From: Distichodus sexfasciatus
Lineage: Eukaryota > Chordata > Actinopteri > Characiformes > Distichodontidae
Assembly: GCA_032718565.1 (NCBI GenBank)
Contig: JAVGVS010000833.1
Location: 1-64,000, forward strand
Direction: 5' to 3'
Length of the DNA: 64,000 nt
Shown: one piece after another, positions 11,046-34,300 of the stretch
How positions within the stretch are numbered: position 1 is the stretch's first letter
Layout: each line of letters starts with the position of its first letter
Position numbers and translations under genes: made by a program
Notes under the pieces: model-generated
Databases searched by the model: none
What the model saw: the letters and a program-made list of their open reading frames with translations, nothing else
What the model was told of the DNA's origin: nothing

Positions 11046-13634
11046 ATTCCAAAGTGTGCTGTGTCAAAAATGTGAGGTATTGTTTGCTAGCTGTATTGCT
11101 CGGTGGCTGTAGTTAAATGTAGTTTATTATGGTGCACTGAGAGACCTGAACATGAGCGACGTAATAACATCACATTACAGGAACTTATGAAAATTGAAGG
11201 GCATTTAATTTGGAATTCTATTAAACCAATATTATAACCCTTTAAAAGTGGTAACCTTGTGCATATGGGACGGCCCCAAAAGTACAATAAAGTGTGTAAG
11301 TGAAAGAGGTTTATTCCAAATGTTTCAAGGACGACAACACACACACACACACACACACCGATAAACACAAACTCAGGCATGGAGCCTGCAGTATCAGTGT
11401 TGCAGTATATCTGTGTGTGTGTGTGTGTGTGTTGGGTGAAGTGAAAGTCGGAGCTCCGGGACTCAGGAGACTGCAGCAGACTCTCAACAACCAGGAGCTA
11501 AAACCTCAGCCATGCCTGCTCCAGGAGCTACTGAGTTGGGTAGAACCATCACTCATTGTGTGTGTGTGTGTGTGTGTGTGTTGTGATAAGTGTGTGTAAT
11601 GTATATGACGTTTTAGTTTCACTGCTGTTACGGCTAAACTTAATATAAGGACAACTTATTTATAAGACGCAAAATGGAATATAATGCCACATGTAATATA
11701 TATTTGGAAAATATGTGTTTGGTTTGAGAACACTAAACATCACTGTGATGTGTGTGTGAGTGTGTTGCTTAGATTGGACCACTAACCAGTAAAATGATGG
11801 TGCAATTTCATTTGTGTGTGTGTGTGTGGAGGAGGTGATGGCAGTGTGTGTATGTGTTGCAGTGATTTGTGCTAGTAGGAATATGTGTGTGTGTGTCTGG
11901 GTAGTTTAATCTTTGCAATAAACATAGCTGTATACTGTGCTAAAAACAGACCAGAGTCACATGCAGAAACTAGAGACAGTGTAGGCATGTGTGTGTGTGT
12001 GTTTGTATTTGTGTCTTAAACTCTTGGCTCTTAAACTCAGGTTTCTATTGATGTACAAATCAGAAACCATGAAGATATACCTTCAACTACTTACTTTGTA
12101 ATGGTTTATTATCAAAACCCACTTAAGCTTAAATGAATTATGTGGAAATGTTCTATAATTCCGATCATACAGTGATAAATGTCAACTGTCTTGTCTTACA
12201 AGCTCTGTAGAAGTGCTTGAGAACAGATTTCTTATTAAGAACAGTTGATGAATTAGAGTATATTTAGTAAATATTAAAGGAGTAACAAAAAAGCTGTAAA
12301 AGGTTTGACTTAAACAGGGGGACAATCCTTTATAGATGGAGCCATATTAATGAATATTTTGTGCAACACCTAAGAAACCAAAAAAAATTGTTTGTGATTC
12401 AAGGATATAGAAACTGCACAACTTCTAGATCTAGTGGTGGCTCACGAGACGAGATTTGAACACTATTTTCAACAAAACCTCAATGATGAAACATGACTGG
12501 AACATGGCTTTTTAAAATGCATTTAGAAACTCAACTGACTGGGCTCCTGGATGATTGCTCATGCATGTCTTCACACCATCACTGTGCATCAACTTCTAAC
12601 TTCTATTTGAAGTTTAAATAATCTAAATCAAGCAAACTTAATTGTCATCTGAGCTGTATACATGTATACAGAGAGGAGTCGAGGTGGCTCCAGTTTTTAC
12701 ACAGTACAAAGAAGGCGCATAGAATTTAAACTCTAAACTAGAGGTAGAAAATGTGCAATTAAATTACATGTGGTGGTCAATGATACGTGCACTAAACATG
12801 CATTAGATCAGCAGCAGTATAACGTGAGTTTACTGTATAGACTATCTATGAGAAAAATAAAACAATAAGACAGTGCAATGTGGTGAAAGTGCATCACAGA
12901 ACAGTGATGAATTTAATAATGAAATTCTACATTATCAACTTAACATGTAAATTAAAACATTCATTAGACTAGGATACTGGCTGAAAAAATCACACCCAAA
13001 ATCTTCAAATAACCCACAACTGTCTTCTTGTTGCTGCTTTTGGCGTCGTACTGGGAAAATATGCGTTGCTATTCGCTATATGAGCTCGGAACCATATCAG
13101 CCTCCTGATTGGAGATCAAATCTGTCGATCAACTTTCTCCAAGCCTGTGATTGGCTACTTTTTTGGTACACTTATAACGCAGTACCGAGTGGCGCGAACG
13201 TGAAGGCGGTGTTCAGCGCGTGCAAACGCCAGATTCATGTGGAACGCCATTGTTCTACATTTCTCACTTTTTTTTTTAAGTAAAATTCGGTTCCATATTT
13301 TAACAGTTTTTAACATATTTTTAAAATGCGTTTGAACTATTTTTAACGTCTTTTTTTATGCCGACTTAACGCTTATATAAACCGAGCTTACAGATGGAAA
13401 ATGGAATGTTGAGGCATTTTTTCTCTCGCGTTTTTAGTACAGTGGCGTTCCGTAGATTTTGTTCTCGAAAGTTCTAATAACGCCATACTACTTGAGGAGA
13501 CAGCGCCTCGGGTCAAGGAGAAATATCGTCACGTTGTAATATCTTATTGGTGTTTTGGTTTTAGGTTTAAGATGGGACAGTATTATGTACGATAAACGTT
13601 TTTAAATATTAAAAATGTGTGTGTGTGTTTGCAG
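11046..13634. other. Intergenic region and vcp-like promoter; no confirmed gene
   Basis: Bases 11046-13000 are AT-rich spacer with several (GT)n runs (11338-11359, 11413-11431, 11558-11581, 11880-11900). A GC-balanced open stretch at 11434-11557 lies between two GT runs and could be an exon, but I recognise no family. From about 13020 the composition shifts and inverted CCAAT boxes (ATTGG) appear near 13108 and 13149. A heat shock element follows at 13462-13474. The first coding exon of the vcp-like gene should lie in this region but is not identified. Confidence 0.5.
13462..13474. promoter_or_regulatory. Perfect three-unit heat shock element upstream of vcp-like gene
   Basis: TTC-tc-GAA-ag-TTC is three inverted 5-bp units with exact 2-bp spacing, the minimal binding site of an HSF trimer. 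It lies about 160 bp before the first recognisable vcp exon and downstream of two inverted CCAAT boxes, consistent with a promoter-proximal site. Confidence 0.6.
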
Positions 13635-25378
<11,744 letters not shown>

Positions 25379-26842
25379 ACCCCGAAAACCCTGCTCTGTT
25401 GAAGAGGAAAACTGGGAAAGAGTAAACTTAAATTAATAAACCCAGGGCTAAGAGTTGATTCCAGAAACAACTGATTTCTTGAAAATTGAGAACCGACTCT
25501 CAAATTCTCAAGTTACTATACGAAAAGCTTAATGTTAAAGCTATGACAAATTGAATACCGTTATCCACAAGACGTAAAACCAGTTTATTCATCAAGATTT
25601 TTAAACTAGAACTGCACTAACTAAACACTTTCAATGCACGTATCTTACATTTGAGTATTTTTATATTCCAAATGCCAGTTCAGCATTTTTGGAATTAAAA
25701 AGCAATGACAAATTATTAATTAAATATCTTATTTGTGAAGCCTATTTTGTATAATCTAATCGGACTGTGTGTGTTAATGTTAGAGGGTAAGAGTAATTTT
25801 ATGAGACTTGTATTTTCTCCTGTAATGCAGTTTTGTATTTTAGTAGACTGTGTTTTTGGTGTCTGTAAATAGGATAATAAACTGTTGAAATTTCTTTTGT
25901 CTTGTTATAGACACAAAAAGAAATGGAATATGAGACGTTAGAAGGGATTTAATAATAGAACTCTAGGTGGGCATTATGTAAAGACACTGCTACTAAAACC
26001 TAGTAAGGAATAAAAGTGTGAAACCTTTAAGAAGGTGAGATGATAAAGGCTGTCTGTAGAGGTTTATAGCTGAGTTAGCTGTTGTAGGAATTAATTTAAT
26101 AGAACAGCTGAGTTCTCCTTAATGGTGGCGCCCACTTGTGGCCAAAAGAGCAACTTTTATATTCAATGTTATTAATTAGTTATTCATATCATTTTAACAT
26201 AAAAAAGGGTGAAAGATGAACAAGAAACGCAATAGCCCGGATCTCTTCGATAAACTGAACATTTTAAGTAATAAACTGTGTCTCTACAACAAAAACGGAA
26301 TGGAAGGAGTTAATAAGACAAAAGGTGGTAAGAAGAGGAACAAACAATGTAGTAAAATCTTTAAAATTCGAAAGAGCAATGTATTTCTAGTAATATACGA
26401 GATAACTAAAATATTTCATATATTTACAGAATGTGAAGTTTTTAGTGAAACACCAAACAGGGATTTCTTACAGCCACAAAACCAAATCTAAAACTGGACT
26501 TAAAATAATGTGTTGAAAATAATCCGTATGTGCATATTTGATTTTAATCGGCTATAAGTAGAATGTTTTCATGACACTGATCAATTGGTTTTTTACAGTG
26601 TTTTAATGAACAGAGACGGGCTTCTGTGAAAACGCGGCTGAAGGGCGGAACCAACGTTATTAAGCGCAGGAAGATTCCGGACTGCGTTATATGTCGGACG
26701 TGTTTCCGGGCCAGAGCGGAAACGGGTTGGGGAGGTTTGGTGGAGGTGACCGCAGCGTTTCGGCTGGGTTTTATTCGGTGTAAGACTCGGAGTGTGTTGT
26801 TGTTGAGGTGTGTGTGTGTGAGTGTGTGTAGTTGTGGGTAAG
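25379..26842 (+). other. vcp-like 3' UTR, spacer and ndufb7 promoter
   Basis: AATAAA signals in the + sense occur at 25435-25440 and 25876-25881. The second is the better candidate for the vcp-like transcript end. Bases 26000-26600 are AT-rich with nothing I can identify. From 26620 the sequence is GC-rich up to the ndufb7 start, consistent with a TATA-less housekeeping promoter. Confidence 0.5.
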
Positions 26843-26962
26843 ATGGGTTCTCACCTGGTGCGCAGCTACATCACGGAGCGCGACGTCACACCGGACCCAC
26901 GCGCACCGCCAACCCACGACCCCGAGTTCGGCTTCGAGCACAGAACCGAGAGAGGTAGGCGC

Positions 26963-27047
<85 letters not shown>

Positions 27048-28096
27048 CCTTGTTGTGTTTGTGTTGGTCTGTGCATAAATTACAGGATTATAAATAAATT
27101 ATTATCTGTAGTGTGTGTGTGTGTGTTCGTGTTTGTGTTTTTGTGTGTAAATTGGGTGCTTGTGTTTTTGTGTGTGTTCGGGGTGCTTTTGTGTTTTTGT
27201 GTGTGTCTGGGTGTTTGTGTTTTTGTGTGTGTTCGGGGTGTTTGGTGTTTATGTGTGTGTTCAAGTGGTTTTGTGTGTGTTCGGGTGTTTGTGTGTGTCT
27301 GGGGTGTTTGTGTGTTCGTGTTGTGTGTTCGGGGTGTTTTTGTGTGTTCCGGGTGTTTGTGTGTGTGTTCGGGGTGCTTGTGTTTTTTGTGTGTGTTCGG
27401 GGTGCTTGTGTTTTTGTGTGTGTTCGGGGTGCTTGTGTTTTTGTGTGTGTTCGGGGTGTTTATGTTTATGTGCGTGTTCGGGGTGTTTATGTGTGTTCCG
27501 GGTGTTTATGTGTGTGTTCGGGGTGCTTGTGTTTTTGTGTGTGTTCGGGGTGTTTCTGTTTGTGTCTGTGTTCGGGGTGTCTGTGTTCGGGGTGTTTGTG
27601 TCTGTGTTCGGGGTGTTTGTGTCTGTTTGTGTCTGTGTTCGGGGTGTTTGTGTCTGTGTTCGGGGTGTTTGTGTCTGTGTTCGGGGTGTTTGTGTCTGTG
27701 TTCGGGGTGTTTGTGTGTGTTTGTGTCTGTGTTCGGGGTGTTTGTGTGTGTGTGTGTTCGGGGTGTTTGTGTGTGTGTGTGTGTTCGGGGTGTTTGTGTG
27801 TGTGTGTCTGTGTTCGGGGTGTTTGTGTGTGTGTGTGTGTTCGGGGTGTTTGTGTGTGTGTAATGAAGTGTCAATAATCGAAAAGTCTCTGCAAATATGA
27901 AATTTCACCTGATGAAATGCTGAACTTGTTAGAATGCTGTTTTTAATTTGTGTCTTTTTAAACATATTTGAAAAATCAATTTATATTTGTAAGATTTAAT
28001 CTTTTATCTGAATGACTTTTAAAAACCAATATTGATTATTCAGAAAAAATATTAGAATTGTCTCAATGAGCAGTTTCTTTTTCTGAATGTCTAACA

Positions 28097-28127
<31 letters not shown>

Positions 28128-29989
28128 ACACGTACATAGTGCCGGTAGCGAGTCAGGAGCAGATGAACATGGCCATGTTGCCGCTGGTGCAGCGTGACTA
28201 CTGCGCTCATCACCTCATCAAACTCATGAAGTGTAAGAGGGACAACTTCCCTAACTTCCTGGCCTGCAAACATGAGAGACACGACTGGGACTACTGCCAA
28301 CACCAGGAGTAAGAACACACACACACACACACACACACATACAGACTCTCTCTGTCTGGTTGAGGTTAATAGCAGTGAACTCTAAGGGTCAATTTCCCAG
28401 TCTAAGATTATCCCTAGTCCTAGACTAACTTTGTTCTGCATTTTGGTCCAAGACTAGGTTTAACTCATGTTCCAGAATCCAGGTCTATAAGTTTAATAAA
28501 CAAATGTGAGAAGCCCAGAGCACTGATTTCAGGTCAACGCTGGCAAATATTATTCTGTCTGCTCACGGGTGTATTGATTAGCCAGTTGATCAGTTAATGG
28601 CTTATGTTCCTCCAGAGGAGGCGTGACATTCCGACAGTATGATGAGTGATGTTTTGCTGAAGGTTTTCATGATAAGCTGTAAAATGTTTTATTTGAAAGG
28701 TTTAACTAAAAAATGTTTTATTGATCATTTAAAAAAAAAACCCTAAAATGAACAACATACGGACTGTTGGTTGGCAGTTGGTAGTGTAATGGTTAGGGAG
28801 TTGGCCCTGTGATCTCAAGGTTGCTGGTTCAAGTCCCAGACTGGTAAAGGTACCATTGAGGTACTCATGACTGAGATACTGTCACCAAGCACTCCTCCCC
28901 AGGAGCTGCACAAAGAGCTGGCTACTGGTTCTTCACAGATGGGTGAAAGCATCATTATGTTAGATTAAAAAATAGTTGATATCACAGGAACAGTATTAAT
29001 TTCATAAAGCCTCTAATGCTTTCTGGAAAGACGTTGCTGTTCCTTTAACTCGCACATTCCACTGTACTACTGCTTTTATGCATTTAGATGTATTTATGGC
29101 ATTTGGAAGTTTTTTGTAGCAGGTAAATGACTTGTGTCTTTAATAACGAGTGTTTACAGCTTCAAGAACAAGCCATATTAAGTGTTGAGAATGAGAAGCT
29201 GTTCAGCATGAGGTTGTGCAGCTCGTTTGCAGTTTTAAAGGTCCCATATTATACGTTATTAGGATGAAACAGGTCTATGAGCTCCACTAAACATGTCTCT
29301 GAAGGTAGTCTGCTAGAAACACCTGTCAGATTAGACATCTTCACCTGCTTTTTACTCCTCTATTACAGTCCCTTTCAGAACAGGCTGTTTCTCACTAGTA
29401 TTCCTAAATGCAAATGAGCCGCTGCTGACCACGCCCCTCACTCTGGAACTGGGTGTAGTGTAGACAGCGCGGCGAGAGTTTACCTCACGTGAAAATAATC
29501 CACATGCTGCTAACAGACCATCCAGACAGCCGTACATGTTCAACACAACACTCCGCCACTAGACTTCTTCACTGTGATCCCTGCAGTAGCACTGTGGAGA
29601 AAACATGGCGGATCAGGAAGCGCTAGCAGTTCTACCTGGTGGGCTGATTTTTAATAATATGGGACCTTTAGAGACTTGCTGCTGGTAGTGATGGATGTGA
29701 TGTACTGCACATATTTTCCTCTCGTGGGTTTATTTAGGTACGTTTTTCGTCACTGTGCCTTTGTGATCTTCATTAAAAGCTGTGTTATATCATGTTCTCT
29801 TACAAGCTGCATTATCGTTGTGTAGACCACTAGACATCTTTAAATATATTCTCTAAATATGATCTTGACTTGGTCTGTCTATCCATCGAATTTCTCTCTC
29901 TTTTCAGTTACGTGATGAGGATGAAGGAGTATGAGCGTGAGAGGAGACTGAACCTGAGGAAGAAGAGGATTGAGGCTCAGGCAGCATAA
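26843..29989 (+). CDS. ndufb7: NADH dehydrogenase [ubiquinone] 1 beta subcomplex subunit 7, 120 aa
   Basis: Exons: 26843-26954, 28140-28308, 29908-29989, joining in phase to 120 residues. The start MGSHLVRSYI matches the conserved N-terminus MGAHLVRRYL of the human protein, where Gly2 is N-myristoylated. The middle exon carries the twin CX9C fold: C-AHHLIKLMK-C and C-KHERHDWDY-C. These cysteines form the disulphide helical hairpin typical of MIA40/CHCHD4 substrates in the mitochondrial intermembrane space. The tail is a basic helix rich in Arg, Lys and Glu, shorter than in mammals. Known role: an accessory subunit on the intermembrane face of complex I's membrane arm, needed for assembly. A polyadenylation signal AATAAA is at 30054-30059. 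Identification is secure. Confidence 0.96.
26963..27045 (+). repeat. (GT)n microsatellite immediately after the ndufb7 exon 1 donor
   Basis: About 80 bp of uninterrupted GT begins 8 nt after the exon 1 splice donor. Confidence 0.97.
27118..27862 (+). repeat. GT-rich minisatellite with TTCGGGGTG core, ndufb7 intron 1
   Basis: About 745 bp of a variable-length unit (roughly 20-36 bp) built from a TTCGGGGTGTTTGTG core plus a variable number of GT/TGTC dinucleotides. The strand bias is extreme: + is G/T only with single C. Long frames on either strand (Cys/Val/Phe or Thr/Asn/Pro) are repeat translations. Confidence 0.95.
28384..28490. repeat. MITE-like repeat, copy 1
   Basis: CAATTTCCCAGTCTAAGATTATCCCTAGTCCTAGACTAAC..., with the same organisation as the repeats at 34187-34322 and 34986-35112. 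The ends are imperfect inverted repeats built around CCTAGTC/GACTAGG. Confidence 0.55.
28766..28955 (+). repeat. tRNA-derived SINE
   Basis: The 5' part looks like a tRNA gene: TGGTAGTGTAATGGTTAG (A-box region) and GGTTCAAGTCCC (B box). It is followed by a tRNA-unrelated body (AGGTACCATTGAGGTACTCATGA, CCAAGCACTCCTCCCCAGG) and ends near GGGTGAAAGCATCATT. A shorter relative is at 46873-47060. It is not a functional tRNA gene, because the acceptor and anticodon arms do not pair properly. Confidence 0.75.
29236..29670. mobile_element. Non-autonomous DNA transposon (MITE) with 17-bp perfect inverted ends
   Basis: The left end TAAAGGTCCCATATTAT (29236-29252) is perfectly complementary to the right end ATAATATGGGACCTTTA (29654-29670). 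About 435 bp, no coding capacity, inserted in ndufb7 intron 2. No target site duplication could be confirmed by eye. Confidence 0.75.
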
Positions 29990-31351
29990 TTCTCCATCTT
30001 CCTCCTCCTCATGTAGACATGTTCTCGGTCTGTACATACAACACTGATCTCACAATAAAGCCTCTCTTTATCACTTACTCAGCCAGGAGTGGACACTGCT
30101 TTCATTCTGCTTCCAACACACACACACACACACACACACACCGGCAGCTGTGTTTGTGATGTAAAGTCTGTGATAATGGCAGGGATGTGTGTATTACAGT
30201 ATAGTGGCAGCGTCACTCTCCGCGTCGTGCTGAACTTCTGGATCAGATTTCGGGGATGAAAGTAAGTTTGGCCTTTTATCTTACATGGTGGTGCTACTAA
30301 CCTCACCACGTCATGATGGTTGTAACGGAAGTAGAGAAATCACATCGTTGATAAACTGTACTTGGGATGCACGATAATATCGGAATTGGCCGATGCTTAG
30401 ATTTGACGGATATTTTCAGCTGATATTTGATCATGCGTCTGTCGGACGTGGGCACGGTATCGCTTGTGGCAGGGATGTCTAAAGTCCGAGGTGGGTTTTT
30501 ATACGGCCGCACCTTCTGTATTAAAATGCATGGCGTTATTTTGTGCCAAAATTCTGAGGACGTTATCAGATAACAGCTGGGTGTCTTAGTCAGTAGGAAG
30601 CGTGAGAGTTAAGTTTCGAGATTAAAACGGGAAAAAGTGGTGTTAAGTCTAAAACAGATGTTTACCTGAACATTACGTTTATTTGTAGGGTCGTTGTGCT
30701 TTACAGTCAGCTAAAGTAGAACAGTATTTAGGTACTGAAGCTGGTACTTTCGTTCTTCCGTATCTGTATATACATCATATACACACGTTACACAAACATT
30801 TATATTTCACAATTGCAAAAACGGCGTTAAGACAAAGTCAGACGCTTTGATTTTTCTTTTCATTTTTTATAAAGGATGAACGTCAACAAATCAACAAATA
30901 TTCACCACAAAAATGACTAGACTCTGACCGTCACATCAGAGCTTGTACTGCTTCCTAATTAATACTTATTAATTAATAATGTACGTTAGTCTTTTTAATA
31001 AATGACCCGTTAGCATTACAAGCCAGTTTTACAGTGTTAAACACGTGAACATTTGTTTCATCTCAATTTCCAATTAAAACAAAGCTTTACGTTGCATCGA
31101 GGGACACTAATTAAAACAAGTAGATTAAGATGCTGTAGAACCCTACCGTCAGCCCTTTATTCGTCTAGACCCTCAAACTCACTCAGAACTAGCAGACAGG
31201 TGTTTAATCTGATGCCTAACACACGCCAAATGGAACACTGCGTTACGGACGGTTTTGAAGCTGTGGGGGATTTGGCCCAGTTGGGATTGTATTAGAGCTG
31301 TTTGGAAGATGGGAGTGGACCACGAGCGAGAGCACGGGGTGGTGTTTGGAT
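29990..31351. other. Convergent ndufb7/tecr intergenic region
   Basis: The ndufb7 3' UTR probably ends just after 30059. For tecr (minus strand), AATAAA signals lie at 31156-31161 and 30678-30683, so its 3' UTR is about 0.2 or 0.7 kb. In between are a (CA)n run (30117-30141) and, at about 30363-30500, sequence beginning GGGATGCACGATAATATCGG. The latter resembles ends of fish hAT-type MITEs; a related start (GGATGCACAATAGTATCGG) recurs at 52446. No gene seen. Confidence 0.5.
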
Positions 31352-34300
31352 TTAGAGGATGAAGGGCAGGATGGGCGAGCGGAGAGGAGGATAGTCGCGG
31401 AACTCCTTCAGGTAGCTGCGGTGTTTCCCTTTAGCCCAAACGGTCATCTGGATGAAGCCAACCAGCGTGAAGAAGGCCACAGGCAAACACTGGGTCATCA
31501 ACGTGAAGCCCAGCCACGAACCCAACTGTACACACGCACACAACGGTTACATCAGGTGTGTTCAACCAACATTTACATTGACAAGTTCCTCAAACAAAGC
31601 TGCAGAACATTGTAATATTTAACATGCAATTTGGTGGCAGGTATTTTACGATAGCCCTGTGACGGTCTGTCGATTCATCAAACTCAACATTCAGAGCAGA
31701 ATTACAAAAATAATCTAATTTGTCAAATCTGTGTTTCCTCCAGTTATATTAAAATCATGCAGCTTTAATTTAGAAAAGTAATCGTAGAGCATATTTACAT
31801 TTCAAACCTCGTCAGTAAACAAAGAGGGGAAAAAACATCATAATTGAGGTAAAAATGTTCAATTAAGAATAGATCTATTTGGATCGGAAAACTTAAGCTG
31901 CTAAAACGATGTGTAATGTGCACGTAGAGCCTGAAACCCACCTCGTAGGTGTAGTTAGGACAAGACACCAGCAGGAAGATCCAGGTGAAGGGGTTTTTAG
32001 TCGGGTACGGGATCTTCCTCGTCTTAGAGCCTTACAGGGGAGAGAATCCGAGTGTAAATCACAAGATTCACATAGGTGAGTATTGATTCCGAGTCATGAC
32101 TGTACGTCGTGTAACGATACTTCAGTTAGCATTGATACCATAATAAATGAGCCCGTAGCATCAATCCACAATGAAAACAGCAGTCAGAGATCATACATAT
32201 TGTAACGTTCCCTCACCAAGTAAGAGCTGGTTTCATCTCAGCCGGTATTAAGTGTGATACTACAGTTTACTGTGCCATGTAGCTCGGGGTAATAAAAATG
32301 TCAAATGATATTTGAGTTGCTTTTTGTTATTTGATACGATTGTGTTAAGCCAGAATAAATCCCATTTCGATCACTGGCCCTAAACCAAGTGGAAATTGCA
32401 TCGTAGCAGACTGCAGATTGCTGTCCGTTAAACTGATGTAATATGGCGTTGTGATCAAACTTGTGCTTTTCAGAACGTACTCTGAACGTGAGCTCAAAGT
32501 GTCTTGGTGCTGCACGCTTGTGATCACCATGTTAATGACAAGTCTGTGTGTGTGTGTGTGTGTGTTGTCGGGTTATGTTTTACCTGGTGGCCGCAGGTTT
32601 CTCAGTGCGACGTGGATGGAGAAGTTGCCGATCTGGCAGAACTAGACACAAATAAACACGGTTATAACTCGGGTCTGATCTGGAGTCACGCTGAACATTT
32701 GACTCGTGTCAGAACTGCAGCACAACCCCCTGATCCAGGATCAACACTTACCAGGAATATGATCAGGGCCAGTTTCACCTGCTGCTCTCCATAGACTGGA
32801 ACAAGAACACAAACAACCAGCACAATCTACATGAATAATCTTTGTGACTCAGAGTGAAGCCATGGAAACCTGGAGGACGGGAAAAATCTCATGTTTGACA
32901 CATTAGGCCGATTAGTGAGTTCTTCAGGAATAAAAATATCATGATAGTTCAGTTTCTTTTCATGGTTTTTATATAAAAGGTGATGGTGTTAAATCAGCAT
33001 ATTGTCGTTGTCTGGGGAAACATTTTATGTCCAAAATGGTTATTTTTCTGGATATTCTAAATATATGAGTATTGTAAATAAATAAGTGAATGTCATAAAA
33101 TATCGGCTGGAACTATCACGCAAGGATGAGTTTTTAAATTATCGACAGATTCTGATACGATTCTGACATTATCATGCATCTCTATCTAAATGCAAAAACT
33201 AAGTAATTATTCATTAATGGTAATTCAGGTAAAATGTTAAGTTAATGTTGATATTGATTTGAGTGTGTGATTAGTGCAGACTCACTGGGTGGCGTGTAGA
33301 GCGGGTGGTTGATGTAATACGCCATCCATGCAGCAAATCCCCAGTAGTACGTGCAGTTCTGAAACACACATGACCAGCAAAAAGGGAAATTATGTGAAGG
33401 TGAACATTTGGAGATGAATATTTACAGCATGTAACCAACGCTTTTGTCCGGAGCATTTTCTGCTTAAATCAACCACTTCCCTGAAGCAACATTTCCATCT
33501 TTGATCAACATCACATTATAAATGATATTAAAATAAATAATAATACACTTTACATAAAGTAATATCTAAAGTAACTTAAGACCTCAGTGTTGGCTCAGTG
33601 AGAGTCATGGCTGAGTTTGGTGTGTGCGTGTTCTGCTGACCTTAAATATGTTGCGCAGCGGCATAGTCCCGTGAGAGAAGCGATGGACGAACAGTGTCTC
33701 CAGAAGTCTCTTGACGTAGTGGAAAGAGTGACACATGCAGGCCAAACTGCGACACAGCACAACTACATCACTTCACGTTCACGTCATCACTAGTGTGAAT
33801 CCTCTACAGCGGCGTGTGTGTGTGGAATACTTACTGCACGACCCAGTGCTTGCTGGTGGTGAAATCGTATTTGGGAGCGTAAATAAAGGGAACGCGGAAA
33901 TAGAACAGCAGGTAGATCAACAGGGGACCGGCGTACTCCGTCAGAAACACCTGGAAAACATAGAGAACGTGTTGAGAAAGTCTTCAAAACGAATGCCATA
34001 AGTCAGGTCTTAAAACTTCATTAATGTGCACATTTCAGCACTTCTTATAGTTGTGATTCTGATTTCTCAGTCTGTTACTTAATTTAATATGTTTAGTGTT
34101 TGTTTGTTCTTCCCTAATTTAGTGTTTGTACTGAATTTGGGAGCTAGTGTGTTCCATGTAAGCGACTGAATATTGACAACATTAGTTCATAAAGGGCTGG
34201 TTTCTTGCTCATGGATTAAGCCTAGTCTTAGACTAAATTGTAGTACCAATGGAGATTTACCATTCAAACTCAAAGCTAGTCTAGGACTAGGCTTAATCTT

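Noticed and set aside
26832..27965. Long frames of up to 343 codons on + and 234 on - across ndufb7 intron 1
   Set aside because: They translate (GT)n and the TTCGGGGTG minisatellite (Cys/Val/Phe or Thr/Pro/Asn strings), with no codon structure or family match.
28766..28860. tRNA-like sequence with A and B boxes
   Set aside because: Arms do not fold into a sound tRNA and the sequence continues into a SINE body shared with 46873-47060, so it is a retroposon.
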